This document shows, one piece after another, positions 23,814 through 35,620 of a stretch of 64,000 nt of DNA. A model generated the notes under the pieces. That model was not told the DNA's origin. It saw only the letters and a list, made by a program, of their open reading frames with translations, and did not search any database. Source of the DNA: Vandiemenella viatica (lineage: Eukaryota > Arthropoda > Insecta > Orthoptera > Morabidae); assembly GCA_031002005.1 (NCBI GenBank), contig CM061919.1, positions 34,623,088 through 34,687,087 of the forward strand, given 5' to 3'. Position 1 is the first letter of the stretch, and every line of letters begins with the position of its first letter. Both the position numbers and the translations under genes were made by a program.

Positions 23814-24639
23814 TACTACCATGCTCATATGTATCCGAACGATCTGAATCGGTCATCGCTATAGTTCCTCCCAAAATTTATTCAACTCTTTCTATACATC
23901 TGCTTCCACAGTCCTATACCCTGTAGGTGGTATACTCACGTAAATATCAAAAATAGAGACTCACCAACCTCACAAAAAAATGATGTATTTTAACATATTA
24001 ATTAATAATAGAGTTTTGCAGCCATTGAATACAATTGATTTTAGTTTTTAAAAACATTTAAGAGAAATTGGTGTCCATACAGAACATAAAAAGTCACCGT
24101 TTCAAGACAAAACTTTAATTTTGAATAAATGCTAGGGTCAAAACACAGGATAACTTAAAATAACTATATATAAATGTTAAATCAATATTTACGATGTATA
24201 ACTATTCTGTGTAAAAATATTTTTAAGTGAATGCATTGACAAATGATTGCAGCTTTTTGAAGTTAGGTATTAAGACATGTTGTTCTTTTACCATTATATT
24301 TAAACTTATTTTAGAAACACGCGGAAAAACTTATAACTAAACTAACGGTGACATAAAATGCCGTCAACGCAGACTGAGTTGACAGTATTTTAGCGCCAAA
24401 AACTTATTATCACCTACCATTAACATCAAATGCTGCTTAGACCAAAAACGAAACACGTTGAGGGTTCACTAGATGAAGAGACAATTTCACATAATCTTGT
24501 CACCTTTGTGGTTTTGGAGGTATTTTCTAAGCAGGCAAAGAACAATAAAACTAATACGGCTTTTTCGCAATAACGATATTCTGTGGGTGCTGCTGTTAAA
24601 ATTCAGATGAAAAGTCGGTTGGCTGAATATCCAAGGGCG

Positions 24640-25384
24640 TTATTAAAGTTCTTCGGTGGTTTAATTACTGATTAATTAATTAAAAAGTACACCAAAAAAA
24701 TGTTATGTTTGAAGAGTAGTTTTATTATGATCAAAACAAGTCAGCGATATTCACAATCATAGATACAATACAGATATGCACTTCTGAATAGTCGCAAAGA
24801 TAATCTCTGTGAACTCAACTGACTGAATGAATGAAACTCTCTGTAACACTAAATACTGTCGACTAAACTAACTAACTTCCTTACTTACTGAATGAATCTC
24901 TCAGTCCAGGCGATCTGTTTATATAGTCTCTATCGAAATTACGAGAATTCTTCAAAGGCATCCGCCCGATATTTCTCGATCATTAACAACCACTCAAACA
25001 ATGAAACATATTAAAAACAATCGAAATTAATACAAAATTACTTAACAACATTACAAAATGATCAGAAATGGTAATTAGAGATAGTTAAATACAAAATTAT
25101 TTACAGAAATCCTTTCAAACTGTAGAAAATTGTCCTGTAGACATCGTAACATACATTAAAACATGGAATTACAAACATTTAAGAAATTCTCTTGCATCAT
25201 TCGGTTCTTAAACATATTAAATGGACTTTAAATAATTTTCTTACATGAAACAAAGTCTATATAAACTGATTTACAAGAAATTACAAAACAAACATACCAA
25301 ATCACATTCAAGCAAACTTTAGCTCACTACAAATACTTCATACAGTACAATGCTATTCAAAATTCAGGTATGAGGGCTGTTACA
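24640..25384 (-). mobile_element. 745-bp insertion, probable solo LTR
   Basis: The right arm preserves the empty site (GGGCGTGCAC), so this is a clean insertion with a GCG duplication. On the minus strand it begins TGTAACAGCCC and carries a TATA-like CTATATAAACAG about two thirds in. An AATAAAAC poly(A)-like signal lies nearer its end. That order fits an LTR, but the terminal sequence is not the usual CA, so the class is uncertain. Confidence 0.55.
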
Positions 25385-25490
25385 GCGTGCACTAAAAACA
25401 TTTGCTAATTATCAAACTGACATGTACGAAATCATTCATTCATTTCGTGATTTATACACTTTTTACTACTTGAAATTATTACTGCAGACC

Positions 25491-25960
25491 AACTTTTCAC
25501 CCAATACTGATGTTAATACTACGGCCAGCTGTTCCAACAGTAGTCCGCAAAGAACTTTCACTGGTAAAATAGTTATGAGTCATCTGGTAACCCAGAATAA
25601 AACAAGAAGTTTCACAAGTGCGAAAATTTTACAAGCTGATACTATTACAGATCATTGTTCATGAACAGTTATTTTCGTATTTTGTAACTGTTGTTTATGA
25701 GACTTCGGAGGAATACACGGGAAACTGGGAACGAGGAAACGTAATGCTTTTCAACACGTGTATAAGAGATATTGCCCCCTCTGATCCGTCTTCGTGTAGG
25801 CACCGCGGATACCACTGCCGACACGGAAACATGGTGGCTTACGAACGCGTAGTTCCTGGAGGAGACGGTTCGAGTCCAGTCACAGATATAAGTGATTTTC
25901 ATGAACCGTTACGTTCTTCTCGTGTTTCCTGTACTGTGGATCATTTAAGTCACACCATAT
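25491..25960 (+). repeat. 470-bp segment unique to the left arm, with tRNA-like B box
   Basis: Present only in the left arm. Near its 3' part, TGGTGGCTTACGAACG is followed about 35 bp later by GGTTCGAGTCC, spaced like the A and B boxes of a tRNA-derived SINE. No target duplication is clear. Loss from the right arm is equally possible. Confidence 0.4.
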
Positions 25961-26762
25961 ACCAATTGAGAAGCTAACAGAATGGAGAGGATACACGTAT
26001 TGATAAATTAAGGCAATACTTTCTTGGTTTATTTTATATATTTTAAAATGTCACGGAAAAGATTATTTCCCAAGGATTGCAGAGGAATCCGGCTATGGTA
26101 TTTAAATATGAACTAGTCCTCTGTCAGCCTGAAATTGTTTCATTAATCCTCTGAAAACCAAAACATGAATTTTGTGGACCATTGCATACGCAACATTACT
26201 GACAGATCCAAAATGTCAGTGCTAGCAGAACTAGGCGTTAAAAGCAAAATTATAGTCAGAACCGATACACTTCTTGATCATAAACTGTCTAACAATTTCG
26301 GTCAAATCGCTTATATCAGTTAATGAAGGTTTGTTATACAGATCTTAACTCTCTCCTGTAGTATGCTTAAATCAGTTAATGAAGATTATTTATACAGATT
26401 TTAACTGTCTCCTGTAGTATGCTTAGACATTATTGGTTGATATTCACCAATCTAAACTATGTATCAACAAATTTGTTGCCATCAGAGCTAAACTTTGAAT
26501 GCTTATTCTATGGTCCGTCAAATGTGATAGAAACCACACGTATCTTATTATATAGGAAAAAATCGGAGAAGACAACTGGTGGCGGACAATCGATTGGATT
26601 TTTTACAGTCTTGTCTGGAACTGATCTCACGGTCTTGCTCGATTAAATAAGCCAGTAAAAGTAACGTCACAAGACCGAACGAGAGTAGTGCACTTTTTTC
26701 TATGATTGACCTTCACAGTGCACGTCGGTAACTTTTACCGTCCTTAAGCATCACATCATCTC

Positions 26763-26880
26763 ATCTATACTAATATTATAAATAAAAAAGTAACTCTGTC
26801 CGTCTGTCTGTCTGTTTGTTACGTTTCTTGGGCTAAATGGCTACTCCAATCATGATGAAATTTGACTAGGAGATGCTAGG
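26763..26880 (+). repeat. possible Helitron-like terminus
   Basis: CTATACTAATATTATAAA, followed by repeated CTGT and TTTGTTACG, resembles a terminal segment I associate with insect Helitrons. The matching 3' hairpin and CTRR end were not found, so this is only a suggestion. Confidence 0.3.
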
Positions 26881-27544
26881 AGATAATATTTCAACGCCAA
26901 TTTTCTCGACAACGGCGAAGAAGCGAGTTACACCTCTGACTATGAGCTTATATTAGACAAATTATGAATCGTATCTGAATTTAAAGTTGACGGCCTCCCC
27001 TTGTGAAAGATAGCTAGTCTGCTTTCTAACTGCGTCGAAATAACGTCGTTTGTCCTTGTTCAAACTGCACACGTTTCGATAAAAGTATTTTACAATAGAA
27101 CTAATTTCACCTTTCCGAAATAGATAACTTACTCTTGGAATTATTTTTCTAATTCTGTAGGTGGACTATAATGCGTATGCACCGTACTCAAGGAAAACAA
27201 AAGTATTATGTAAAAACATGAGAGGAAATCGCATAGAATTAAATATTAGTACTATAACAAATTAAACGACCATTGTCACTGATAAATTTTCAACCATATT
27301 AGGAAAAACATAAATTCTTAAATAACTGGTATAAGTAAAGAAAGTTCATCGAGAATCTGGGTTAGAAGCAGAGAGTTCTTAAATTACAAGCTATTAATAT
27401 TTTCTGTAAACAATTACCATATGTGCTTTACAGCTTTGCCATTTGATACCAATGGTAATTACTTAATAAAGAATAAAATTTTCTTCGTTATTCTTTATTT
27501 GGGATTGCTTCACTATAATAGCATAAATAAATACCAGTATTCAC

Positions 27545-27665
27545 TTGGAATGATTTGGGGATACCTTGGAAACCCCAAATTTCGATGGCTCGACAAGGAT
27601 TCTAACCTGTGTCCTCCCGAATGAGAGGCCAGAGCGTCATCACTTATCCCACCACGCCCGACCAT
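27545..27665 (-). repeat. SINE copy, 5' part only
   Basis: On the minus strand it reads CGGGCGTGGTGGG, then a tRNA-like head with B box (AGGTTAGAATCC, altered) and CCCCAAATCATTCC. The 3' half is missing. Confidence 0.75.
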
Positions 27666-28179
27666 TCACAAGCTGTCAGAGAGTATAGTATACAATAATA
27701 CGTAGTCCGAAATGATAATGATGTAGGAAAATATATAATTATTCAAACTTTAAATTGATTTTGTCTCTATAAATGCTTTGGAGATTTTACATTTTGGATT
27801 TCCTTCGTAAAATTAACTTGGATTCCAGCCGTATTTTGAATTTCCAGCTATGATTTGCAACCATACTATATAAGTTGGATAAATATAGTCAAAATCAATA
27901 AATCGTAAGCCAAATTTGCTGTTCGTGATAAATTATTTGCTTTCGTGTTACAAAGATATTCTTCTTGGTTGAAAGAAATAGGAAAGTTACGATTTATTTC
28001 CTGGTGCAATATTGCCATATTTACTTCCTCCAATGTTGTTACATATCTGCCTACGAGCAGTTCTGTATTCATTTTGCATACAAGTAATCATGTCTCATTA
28101 ATAGACATTATCAAAAGACCAAAGACATTAATGACATGGGAAATTATTTTTATTTAACTGATTATTTCTATTACAACAG

Positions 28180-31100
28180 TTTGATTCTTACTGTTACTAT
28201 TACTCTGCTATTCACTAAAAGTGTGTGGCAGAGGGTGCATTGCACCTATCCGAAAGGGTAATAATTTGTAAGGGATATACGGGATATGGCAGGAGGCGCC
28301 CTTGGGCTATTGTGAGGAACCGTCCCAGAATTCGTGTGGAGCGAACCGGAAAAACCATGGAAAACCTAGATCAGTTTGGCCGGAGAGCTTTATCGAAAGC
28401 TACTCCTGTCGGATTTTAAGTTTACTCGCCCGGTAAATTCTTTCTATTCCATTCCCTAATCGCTCGTGGAAAAAATGAATAGAGAAAAGAATTGGTTCTG
28501 GCCCTCATTTCTCTTATCTTATTTCCACGGTCATTCCGAGATACGAATGTTGCTAGTAGCAATATTTCTTTGCTGTCATTCTGAAATATGTCAGTCGTGA
28601 ATTTTTCAATTAGCTTCCATCGAGAGCAACGCCTTCGGTGTTCCAGGTCTTCCGAACCTAACTCCTTCCACATCGCACTTACGCTTTCCCTCCAACTATA
28701 TTTACCTGTCACGAATCGGGCGGCCCTTCTCTCAACCCTCTCTAATGCCTCCATTAACCCCTTTTGATAGGGACCCCATACAGAACAACAATATTCCAAG
28801 TGAGGACGCACTAGTGACTTATATGCCATCGATTTAACTTCCGGAGTGCACTGATTTAAATTACGATCTAGAAATCGGAGCATACGATTTGCTTTCCCAA
28901 TTACATTACAGCGTACGGTAAATCGGATCAGCTTTGTGAATGGATAAAGGATTTTCTAACTGGTCGATCGCAGTATGTTGTCGTTGAAGGAGAAAGTTCT
29001 TCTAGTCTAGATGTTACATCGGGGGTACCTCAAGGAAGTGTAATAGGACCACTTCTTTTTTTAATTTTTATAAACGATCTCGGAGACAAAGTGAAAAGCC
29101 TTTTTAGATTGTTTACTGATGATGCGGTTATTTATAGGGAAGTAAGGAATTTGGCTGATTGCTTAGAAATTCAGCGTGATCTGGATATTATTTTGGCATG
29201 GTGCGTTGAGTGGCAACTTACGCTAAATTGTAAAAAGTGCAAGACAATGAGCATAACTAACAAAAAGAATCAAATTGTTCAGAAATACGAGTTAAACAAT
29301 TCAATTATTGATATGGTCGATTCTATGAAATATTTGGGAGTAACAGTACAAAGGAACATGAAATGGGACTTACACATTAATTCGTTGGTAGGGAGAGTTA
29401 ATTCTAGGCTGCGATTCATAGGTCGAATATTGAAAAATTGTATTGAACAAACAAAGGAGATAGCGTACAAATCTCTTGTGCGTCCACATTTGGACTATTG
29501 TTGTGCCATTTGGGATCCGTTTCGTAAGGGGTTGATCGAAAGTATAGAGAAAGTACAGAGAAGAGCCGCTCGATTCGTGACCGCTTGCTACAGTCCTTAT
29601 GAAAGCGTCACAGAACTGATTAGTAGACTAGGCTGGGAGTCTCTGGTAGATAGACGACGCACGTTTCGCTTAAACTTATTGGTAAACATGCGTACTCCCA
29701 CTTTCACTCACGAGTGTAGTGAAATACTTCGTCCACCAACCTATTTGAGCCGGAATGACAGGATAGATAAGATTAGAGAAATAAGGTGCCGCAATGATTC
29801 TTATATGAATTCTTTTTTCCCTCGTACCATTAGGGATTGGAATGCACAACAAAGAGATTAGCTTTGGTCCTGAGCACCCTCTGCCATCCACAATTTTGTG
29901 AATTGCAGAGTATATATGTAGATGTAGATGATATGTTCATTCCACAACAAATTATTACGAATTGTTACCCCTAGGTATTTAGCGGAATCTACAGTTCTAA
30001 GGACCGTTCCATTAATTGTATATTCAGAGCTAAATGGTGTCATCTTTTTTACTTGTAGGCATGACTTGGCCCTTTTTAGCGTTTAACTCCAACTGCCAGT
30101 CTTTACACCACGCAATTATTTTCATAATATCGTCTTGTAACAAAGCTTTGTCTTCTTGGGTTTTGATTTCGCGATAAACAATAGCATCATCGGCAAATAA
30201 TCTTTTCATCCCCCCTATTACGTCACACAAATCATTAATGTGTATGAGAAATAACAGATGCCCTATTACGCTTCCCTGGGGAAACTCGGACCTCACCACG
30301 GTAAATGATGAACGCTCACCGTCGAAAATACACACTGTGTTCTGCCCCTTCAGAAAGTCTGCAACCCAGTCGCATATTTGTCTAGATATGCCGTAGCCAC
30401 GAAGTTTCCTGAGTAACCTAGTGTGAGGCACAGTGTCGAAAGCTTTTTTAAAATCTAATAGAACTATATTAACCTGGGATTGCCCATCTATAATACGGCA
30501 CAAGTAGTGAATTAAAAGTGCAAGTTGCGTTTCGCAGCATCGGCCTTTTCCGAATCGATGTTGATTTGGATTTAATAACTCATCTTCATCCAAAAACCGC
30601 ATGACATTTGAATAGATGATGTGTTTCTCAAATCCAACAAAATATTGATGTTAACGTGATCGGTCTATAATTTTGAGGATAATTAACATTCACATTTTTA
30701 AATACTGGACTTACGAAGGCGGTCATCCATTCGGCTGGTTTGTTTCCTTGATCCAAGGAGGCGGTATATAATTTCATCAAATACGGTGCAATTTCCTTTG
30801 CGTACCTGGAGTAGAATCTTATAAGATTCTTACAAGATTATACTGTCTGGTCCGGGAGCCTTATTGGTTTTTACATTTATAAGCAATTTAGTTATTCCCT
30901 CGACATCGAGAACGAGATCATTCATAACTTTGTTGGTACGATTTGCAAATGTCGGAATTTCCTCTGAAATTTCTGTCGTGAAAGCTTTTTTAAATATATT
31001 ATTCAAGATTTCTGCTTTCTCTACGCTAGTTTCTGATAATTCCCCATTTTCATTAATCAGTGAAGGCATAACCTTATGAGAGCCTCTTAGTAATTTGACA

Positions 31101-31930
31101 TACGACCAGATCTTTTTTGGATCGGTAATCAGATCTTCAGACAAATTCCTGGCCTGGAATTCTTTAAACGCATCACGCATTGCCTTACGCACTTCCGCTC
31201 GTATCTGTACTAATTTAGCACGATTAGACGAGTCCCCGGATTTCTTCACCATGGCACGCCTTTGCTTCCTGAGCATCAATTCAGTTCGCTATTGATCCAC
31301 GGAAGGTTCTTATAAACCTTAATAAGCTTCTTAGGAACTAATTGATTTAAACCGTTCCATATTATTTATTTTAAATTAAAGCAAAGTTCCTCAACATTTG
31401 TATTTAGCGTGTATGTTTCAAAATTTTTCGTCAAGTGATCAACCATACCCACATCGTTGGCCTTATCGAAGCAATTTACGAGTTTGTCTTTGTCATGCTT
31501 AAAATTTAAACTAGATTTTAAAGTTACCACAACCGCCTTGTGATCACTTATACCGTCATCAACACAAACTTTATCTACAATATCAGGATTGCTTATGAAA
31601 AAAAGATCCAAAATGGACGAGGAACCTTTATCGCACCGCGTTTGCTCTTGAACCATCTGTTCAAGAGATCTTTCTGCAAATACTTTTAGGATCGTTTCGG
31701 TTATTAACCTATTTCTTCCGCCCAACTTGAAAGTGCATGTGTCCCAATTAACCGACGGTAGGTTAATATCATCACCCACGATCAACATATGTCCCTGAAA
31801 TTTCTTATAAACTTTATTAAGATACTCTCTGAAGTATTCCGCGTTAGCCAATTCAGAATCCGCAGGTCGATAAAATGACCCGAGTATGAACTTTAAATTT
31901 TTACCTTGACCCATAACAACTCGCAAAAAT
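28180..31930 (-). pseudogene. LINE (jockey/CR1-like) with endonuclease and RT, split by an opposite LINE
   Basis: In minus-strand order, the endonuclease 31,926-31,366 has IVGDDINLPSVNWDT and SSILDLFFIS, then DDGISDHKAVVV with its catalytic Asp/His. A linker at 31,279-30,830 ends in NKAPGPDSI. The RT at 30,602-30,030 has LLDFKKAFDTVPH, FPQGSVIGHLLFLIHINDL and the catalytic RLFADDAIVYR. The C-terminal region 28,883-28,422 has SLVRPHLEYCCSVWG and RRAARFVTG. A second LINE lies between 29,935 and 28,900 in the opposite direction. The 3' UTR seems to run to about 28,180. The 5' end and ORF1 are missing, and stops occur between blocks. Confidence 0.88.
28900..29935 (+). pseudogene. 5'-truncated LINE nested in the minus-strand LINE
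   Basis: It is open from about 28,900 through the 256-codon frame ending at 29,861. Visible motifs are GVPQGSVIGPLLFLIFINDL, the catalytic box FRLFTDDAVIYRE (FTDD rather than FADD), YLGVTVQRNMKW, SLVRPHLDYCCAIWDP and RRAARFVTACY. The 3' UTR has CACCCTCTGCCATCCACAA and ends in ATGTAGATGTAGATG. It is the same broad family as its host LINE, and its readable frame suggests it is younger. Truncation before motif A makes it inactive. Confidence 0.88.
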
Positions 31931-32654
31931 TTTCAGTTTCGGATGATTATTTATACAGATTATCATTAACAATTAATTTTAGAAAATTTATACCTTTTAT
32001 ATAAATTTAATTTGCTTAGTCAATAGACGAAGCGTTCGTTTGTACAAGACAAAGCAAGACAGTGAGATCAGTTCCAGAAAACACTGTAATAAAATCCAAT
32101 CGATCGTCCGCCACCAGTTGTCTTCTCCGATTTTTTCCTATATAATAAGATACATGTGGTTTCTATCACACCTGATGGACCATAGAATAAGCCTTCAAAG
32201 TTTAGCTGTGATGGCAACAAATTTGTTGATACATAGTTTAGATTGGTGAATATCAACCAACTAAGCATACTACAGGAGACAGTTAAAATCTGTATAAATA
32301 ATCTTCATTAACTGATTTAAGCATACTACAGGAGAGAGTTAAGATCTGTATAACAAACCTTCATTAACTGATATAAGAGATTTGACCGAAATTGTTAGAC
32401 ATTTTATGATCAAGAAGTGTATCGGTTCTCAGAGATGTGCAAGATACCTCGAAAAAAGTATTTGAATACAAGATACAAGATACATTTAAATAATGTATCT
32501 TAGATATCAGATACAAGATACTTTTGGAAAAGGTATTTGAAATACAAGATACAAAATACATATTTTCCAGATACTTTTTTAAGATAAAATACTTTTTTAC
32601 AAAATGTATTATTTTTATTTAGAAACATATTTTACTACAATGTACAACTTTTGC

Positions 32655-33930
32655 TTAAGGTTTTAAATGAGACTTAAGTATAATAAGTTTTTCAAACATC
32701 TCATCACTCATTTTTCTTCGGTGGGGTCTCATTATTATCTCCCCGAAAGAGAAGAGTCGTTCCAAAGGGGCGGAACTTGGATAATAAGTGTTATATTTTA
32801 AAAATATTTTCTTGATTGTTGGATAAGTATTTAAACTTTTTAGGCAGATGTCCTTATTATTAAGGTATTGAAGTGTTTCTAAGTCAGCGGTGCTTCCAGT
32901 AGATTCTGTACTGTCGCCACTAAGTGGCACTACCAACAGAGGAATCAGAGTCATCAAAAAACATGCAATAAGATTCGTCTTTTGTCTTCTTTCTTATATC
33001 CTCTCCACTACTCTTTGAAGCCTCTGATTTTTTATTTTCAGATCGATTAATTTTCCGCGTTTCAATCAGGATAAGCTCTTTAAACATTTTTGGCACCCAC
33101 TTCATTTTAAAAAACAGATGGGACACCGAAGCTAATATTGCATCATTTGCTGCAGGCTCAAATTGCAAAAACTTTTTGAAACGATTATTTAGATTTTCTT
33201 CAATAACATCTAACAAAGTGCCACAATAACTTAGATTTTCCATTTTAAGGCATTTAACCATATGCCGGATTCTCATTAGTTCGGGTAGTAGACAACCATA
33301 GTAGGTATCTTATCACCTTGCAGGCTTTGAATAGCTTCTGCTATAGGTTTTGAACAATTTACATATTCCCATAAAAATTGAAGTCCTTAAAAGCTGATAA
33401 TTTAAGGCTTTTCATGGTTTCATTGAGACGCTCCTGCACTGATAAAAGGTCTTTTATGGAATTATAATAAGAGTTCCATCGGGTTGCGCATGGAGAAGTT
33501 GGTGATTTCACCGTCAATTCCAAATATGTTTCACATGCCTTTGGTGATCTAGAACATAAATTCCAGAGTGCCTGAGACTTCGCTAAAGCTGCATCATGCA
33601 CTTTTTTATAAAAATTGTTTTTCAGTCTTGCTTGTTCAAAATCTGTACTGGCGACCAAATGCAAAGTGTGCGTAGCGCATCTTTCATGTCCTGGTTGCAG
33701 ACAGTTATCACTTTCCGGTTCTGAAGAAGAATCTGGAAATGGTTGTGTTAGCAGATCATCATCTTCATTATCTTGATCTTGTGGTTTTGTTTCAAGATAT
33801 TCCTTTATGCGAAATGTTTTCAGGATTTGTGGCTGAAATATCTGAATCTGATTTTCCAAATACTTCGAAGGCCTTTATCATATTTGATCCATTATCTGTT
33901 ACCATTTTAACAAGTGAAATCTAATTCGGT
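32655..33930 (-). pseudogene. hAT transposase, C-terminal two thirds, frameshifted
   Basis: VTDNGSNMIKAF at about 33,890 is the second-Asp region of a hAT RNase-H-like core. The frame 33,859-33,359 has CATHTLHLVAS, the usual CxxHxLxL segment, and WNSYYNSI. Frame 33,276-32,920 follows. The last frame, 32,957-32,655, has YPSSAPLERLFSFG and PHRRKMSDEMFEKLIILK, the hAT C-terminal dimerisation domain. The BED-finger N-terminus is not found on either side of the nested Polinton, so the hAT was already deleted or has lost it. At least three frame breaks are present. Confidence 0.85.
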
Positions 33931-34129
33931 ATATACCTACTTAAATAAAATTAAAATGATTCGTTTATTTATTTACTTACATTTCGATGCCGTTGTCCTC
34001 GATTATGATTCACTAAAAATTCGATTTCGACATACCACACACGATTTGGCACCGGTAAAATATGGCGCAGACAAAGGCAACATACAATAGACAGGCAGGT
34101 GTTCGTTTATGGTTTTCACAGTTCACAGG

Positions 34130-34600
34130 AGTAGATAAAAGGAGACAACAGGCCCACACAAAAGAAATGCTAATGAGGTCCCTATTGTTATGCTAATTAG
34201 GCCACTTGACTTGAGGGCCACTTGACTAACCCCAGTTTCACCTCTATGTTCTCCCCCCTCCCACCTGTCAATCATGGCCACTTGAGGGCCACTTGAGCGA
34301 CCCACCTGTCAATCATGGCCACTTGACTAACCACTTGACTAACCTCAGTTTCCCTTCTATTGTTAGACCACAGGTGTGTCGCGGTCCTCCCACTCCCCCA
34401 CCTGTCAATCATGGCCACTTGTTTGAACACCTGCCTTCCCTAGCACCAGCTGCCCTCACTTGACTCGAGGGCCACTTGAGCGACCCCACCTGTCAATCAT
34501 GGCCACTTGTTTGAACACCTGCCTTCCCTAGCACCAGCTGCCCTCACTTGACTCGAGGGCCACTTGAGCGACCCAGGTGTGTAGTTTCATCGACTGGTTT
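34130..34600 (+). repeat. left terminal inverted repeat of the Polinton
   Basis: Matches 37,750-38,255 in reverse complement with few differences. It is built from internal repeats: CACCTGTCAATCATGGCCAC occurs several times, and an ~87-bp unit ending in CACTTGAGCGACC is present twice (about 34,394-34,572). Confidence 0.9.
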
Positions 34601-34620
34601 GAACATGCTCACCCCCCACC

Positions 34621-35620
34621 NNNNNNNNNNNNNNNNNNNNNNNNNNNNNNNNNNNNNNNNNNNNNNNNNNNNNNNNNNNNNNNNNNNNNNNNNNNNNNNN
34701 NNNNNNNNNNNNNNNNNNNNNNNNNNNNNNNNNNNNNNNNNNNNNNNNNNNNNNNNNNNNNNNNNNNNNNNNNNNNNNNNNNNNNNNNNNNNNNNNNNNN
34801 NNNNNNNNNNNNNNNNNNNNNNNNNNNNNNNNNNNNNNNNNNNNNNNNNNNNNNNNNNNNNNNNNNNNNNNNNNNNNNNNNNNNNNNNNNNNNNNNNNNN
34901 NNNNNNNNNNNNNNNNNNNNNNNNNNNNNNNNNNNNNNNNNNNNNNNNNNNNNNNNNNNNNNNNNNNNNNNNNNNNNNNNNNNNNNNNNNNNNNNNNNNN
35001 NNNNNNNNNNNNNNNNNNNNNNNNNNNNNNNNNNNNNNNNNNNNNNNNNNNNNNNNNNNNNNNNNNNNNNNNNNNNNNNNNNNNNNNNNNNNNNNNNNNN
35101 NNNNNNNNNNNNNNNNNNNNNNNNNNNNNNNNNNNNNNNNNNNNNNNNNNNNNNNNNNNNNNNNNNNNNNNNNNNNNNNNNNNNNNNNNNNNNNNNNNNN
35201 NNNNNNNNNNNNNNNNNNNNNNNNNNNNNNNNNNNNNNNNNNNNNNNNNNNNNNNNNNNNNNNNNNNNNNNNNNNNNNNNNNNNNNNNNNNNNNNNNNNN
35301 NNNNNNNNNNNNNNNNNNNNNNNNNNNNNNNNNNNNNNNNNNNNNNNNNNNNNNNNNNNNNNNNNNNNNNNNNNNNNNNNNNNNNNNNNNNNNNNNNNNN
35401 NNNNNNNNNNNNNNNNNNNNNNNNNNNNNNNNNNNNNNNNNNNNNNNNNNNNNNNNNNNNNNNNNNNNNNNNNNNNNNNNNNNNNNNNNNNNNNNNNNNN
35501 NNNNNNNNNNNNNNNNNNNNNNNNNNNNNNNNNNNNNNNNNNNNNNNNNNNNNNNNNNNNNNNNNNNNNNNNNNNNNNNNNNNNNNNNNNNNNNNNNNNN
35601 NNNNNNNNNNNNNNNNNNNN
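34621..35620. other. assembly gap (1,000 N)
   Basis: A run of exactly 1,000 N, probably a placeholder of unknown true length. Frames reported through it are meaningless. It begins about 20 bp after the left TIR ends and stops inside the polymerase-type coding exon. Confidence 0.99.

Larger units (their letters stand above)
23819..26639 (+). repeat. left arm of the long inverted repeat
   Basis: Matches the right arm in inverse order. For example, 25,971-26,260 here corresponds to 38,560-38,830, and 26,270-26,639 to 32,053-32,440. It carries two extra segments absent from the right arm (24,640-25,384 and about 25,491-25,960) and lacks a short piece present in the right arm near 38,960. Confidence 0.85.

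Noticed and set aside
25770..25890. Possible tRNA gene because of the GGTTCGAGTCC box
   Set aside because: No complete cloverleaf or acceptor-stem pairing can be drawn. It is more likely a SINE head.
34130..34600. Regularly spaced repeats considered as a CRISPR array
   Set aside because: Units are directly adjacent, lie inside a TIR and recur inverted at the other end. This is a eukaryotic mobile element, not a CRISPR.
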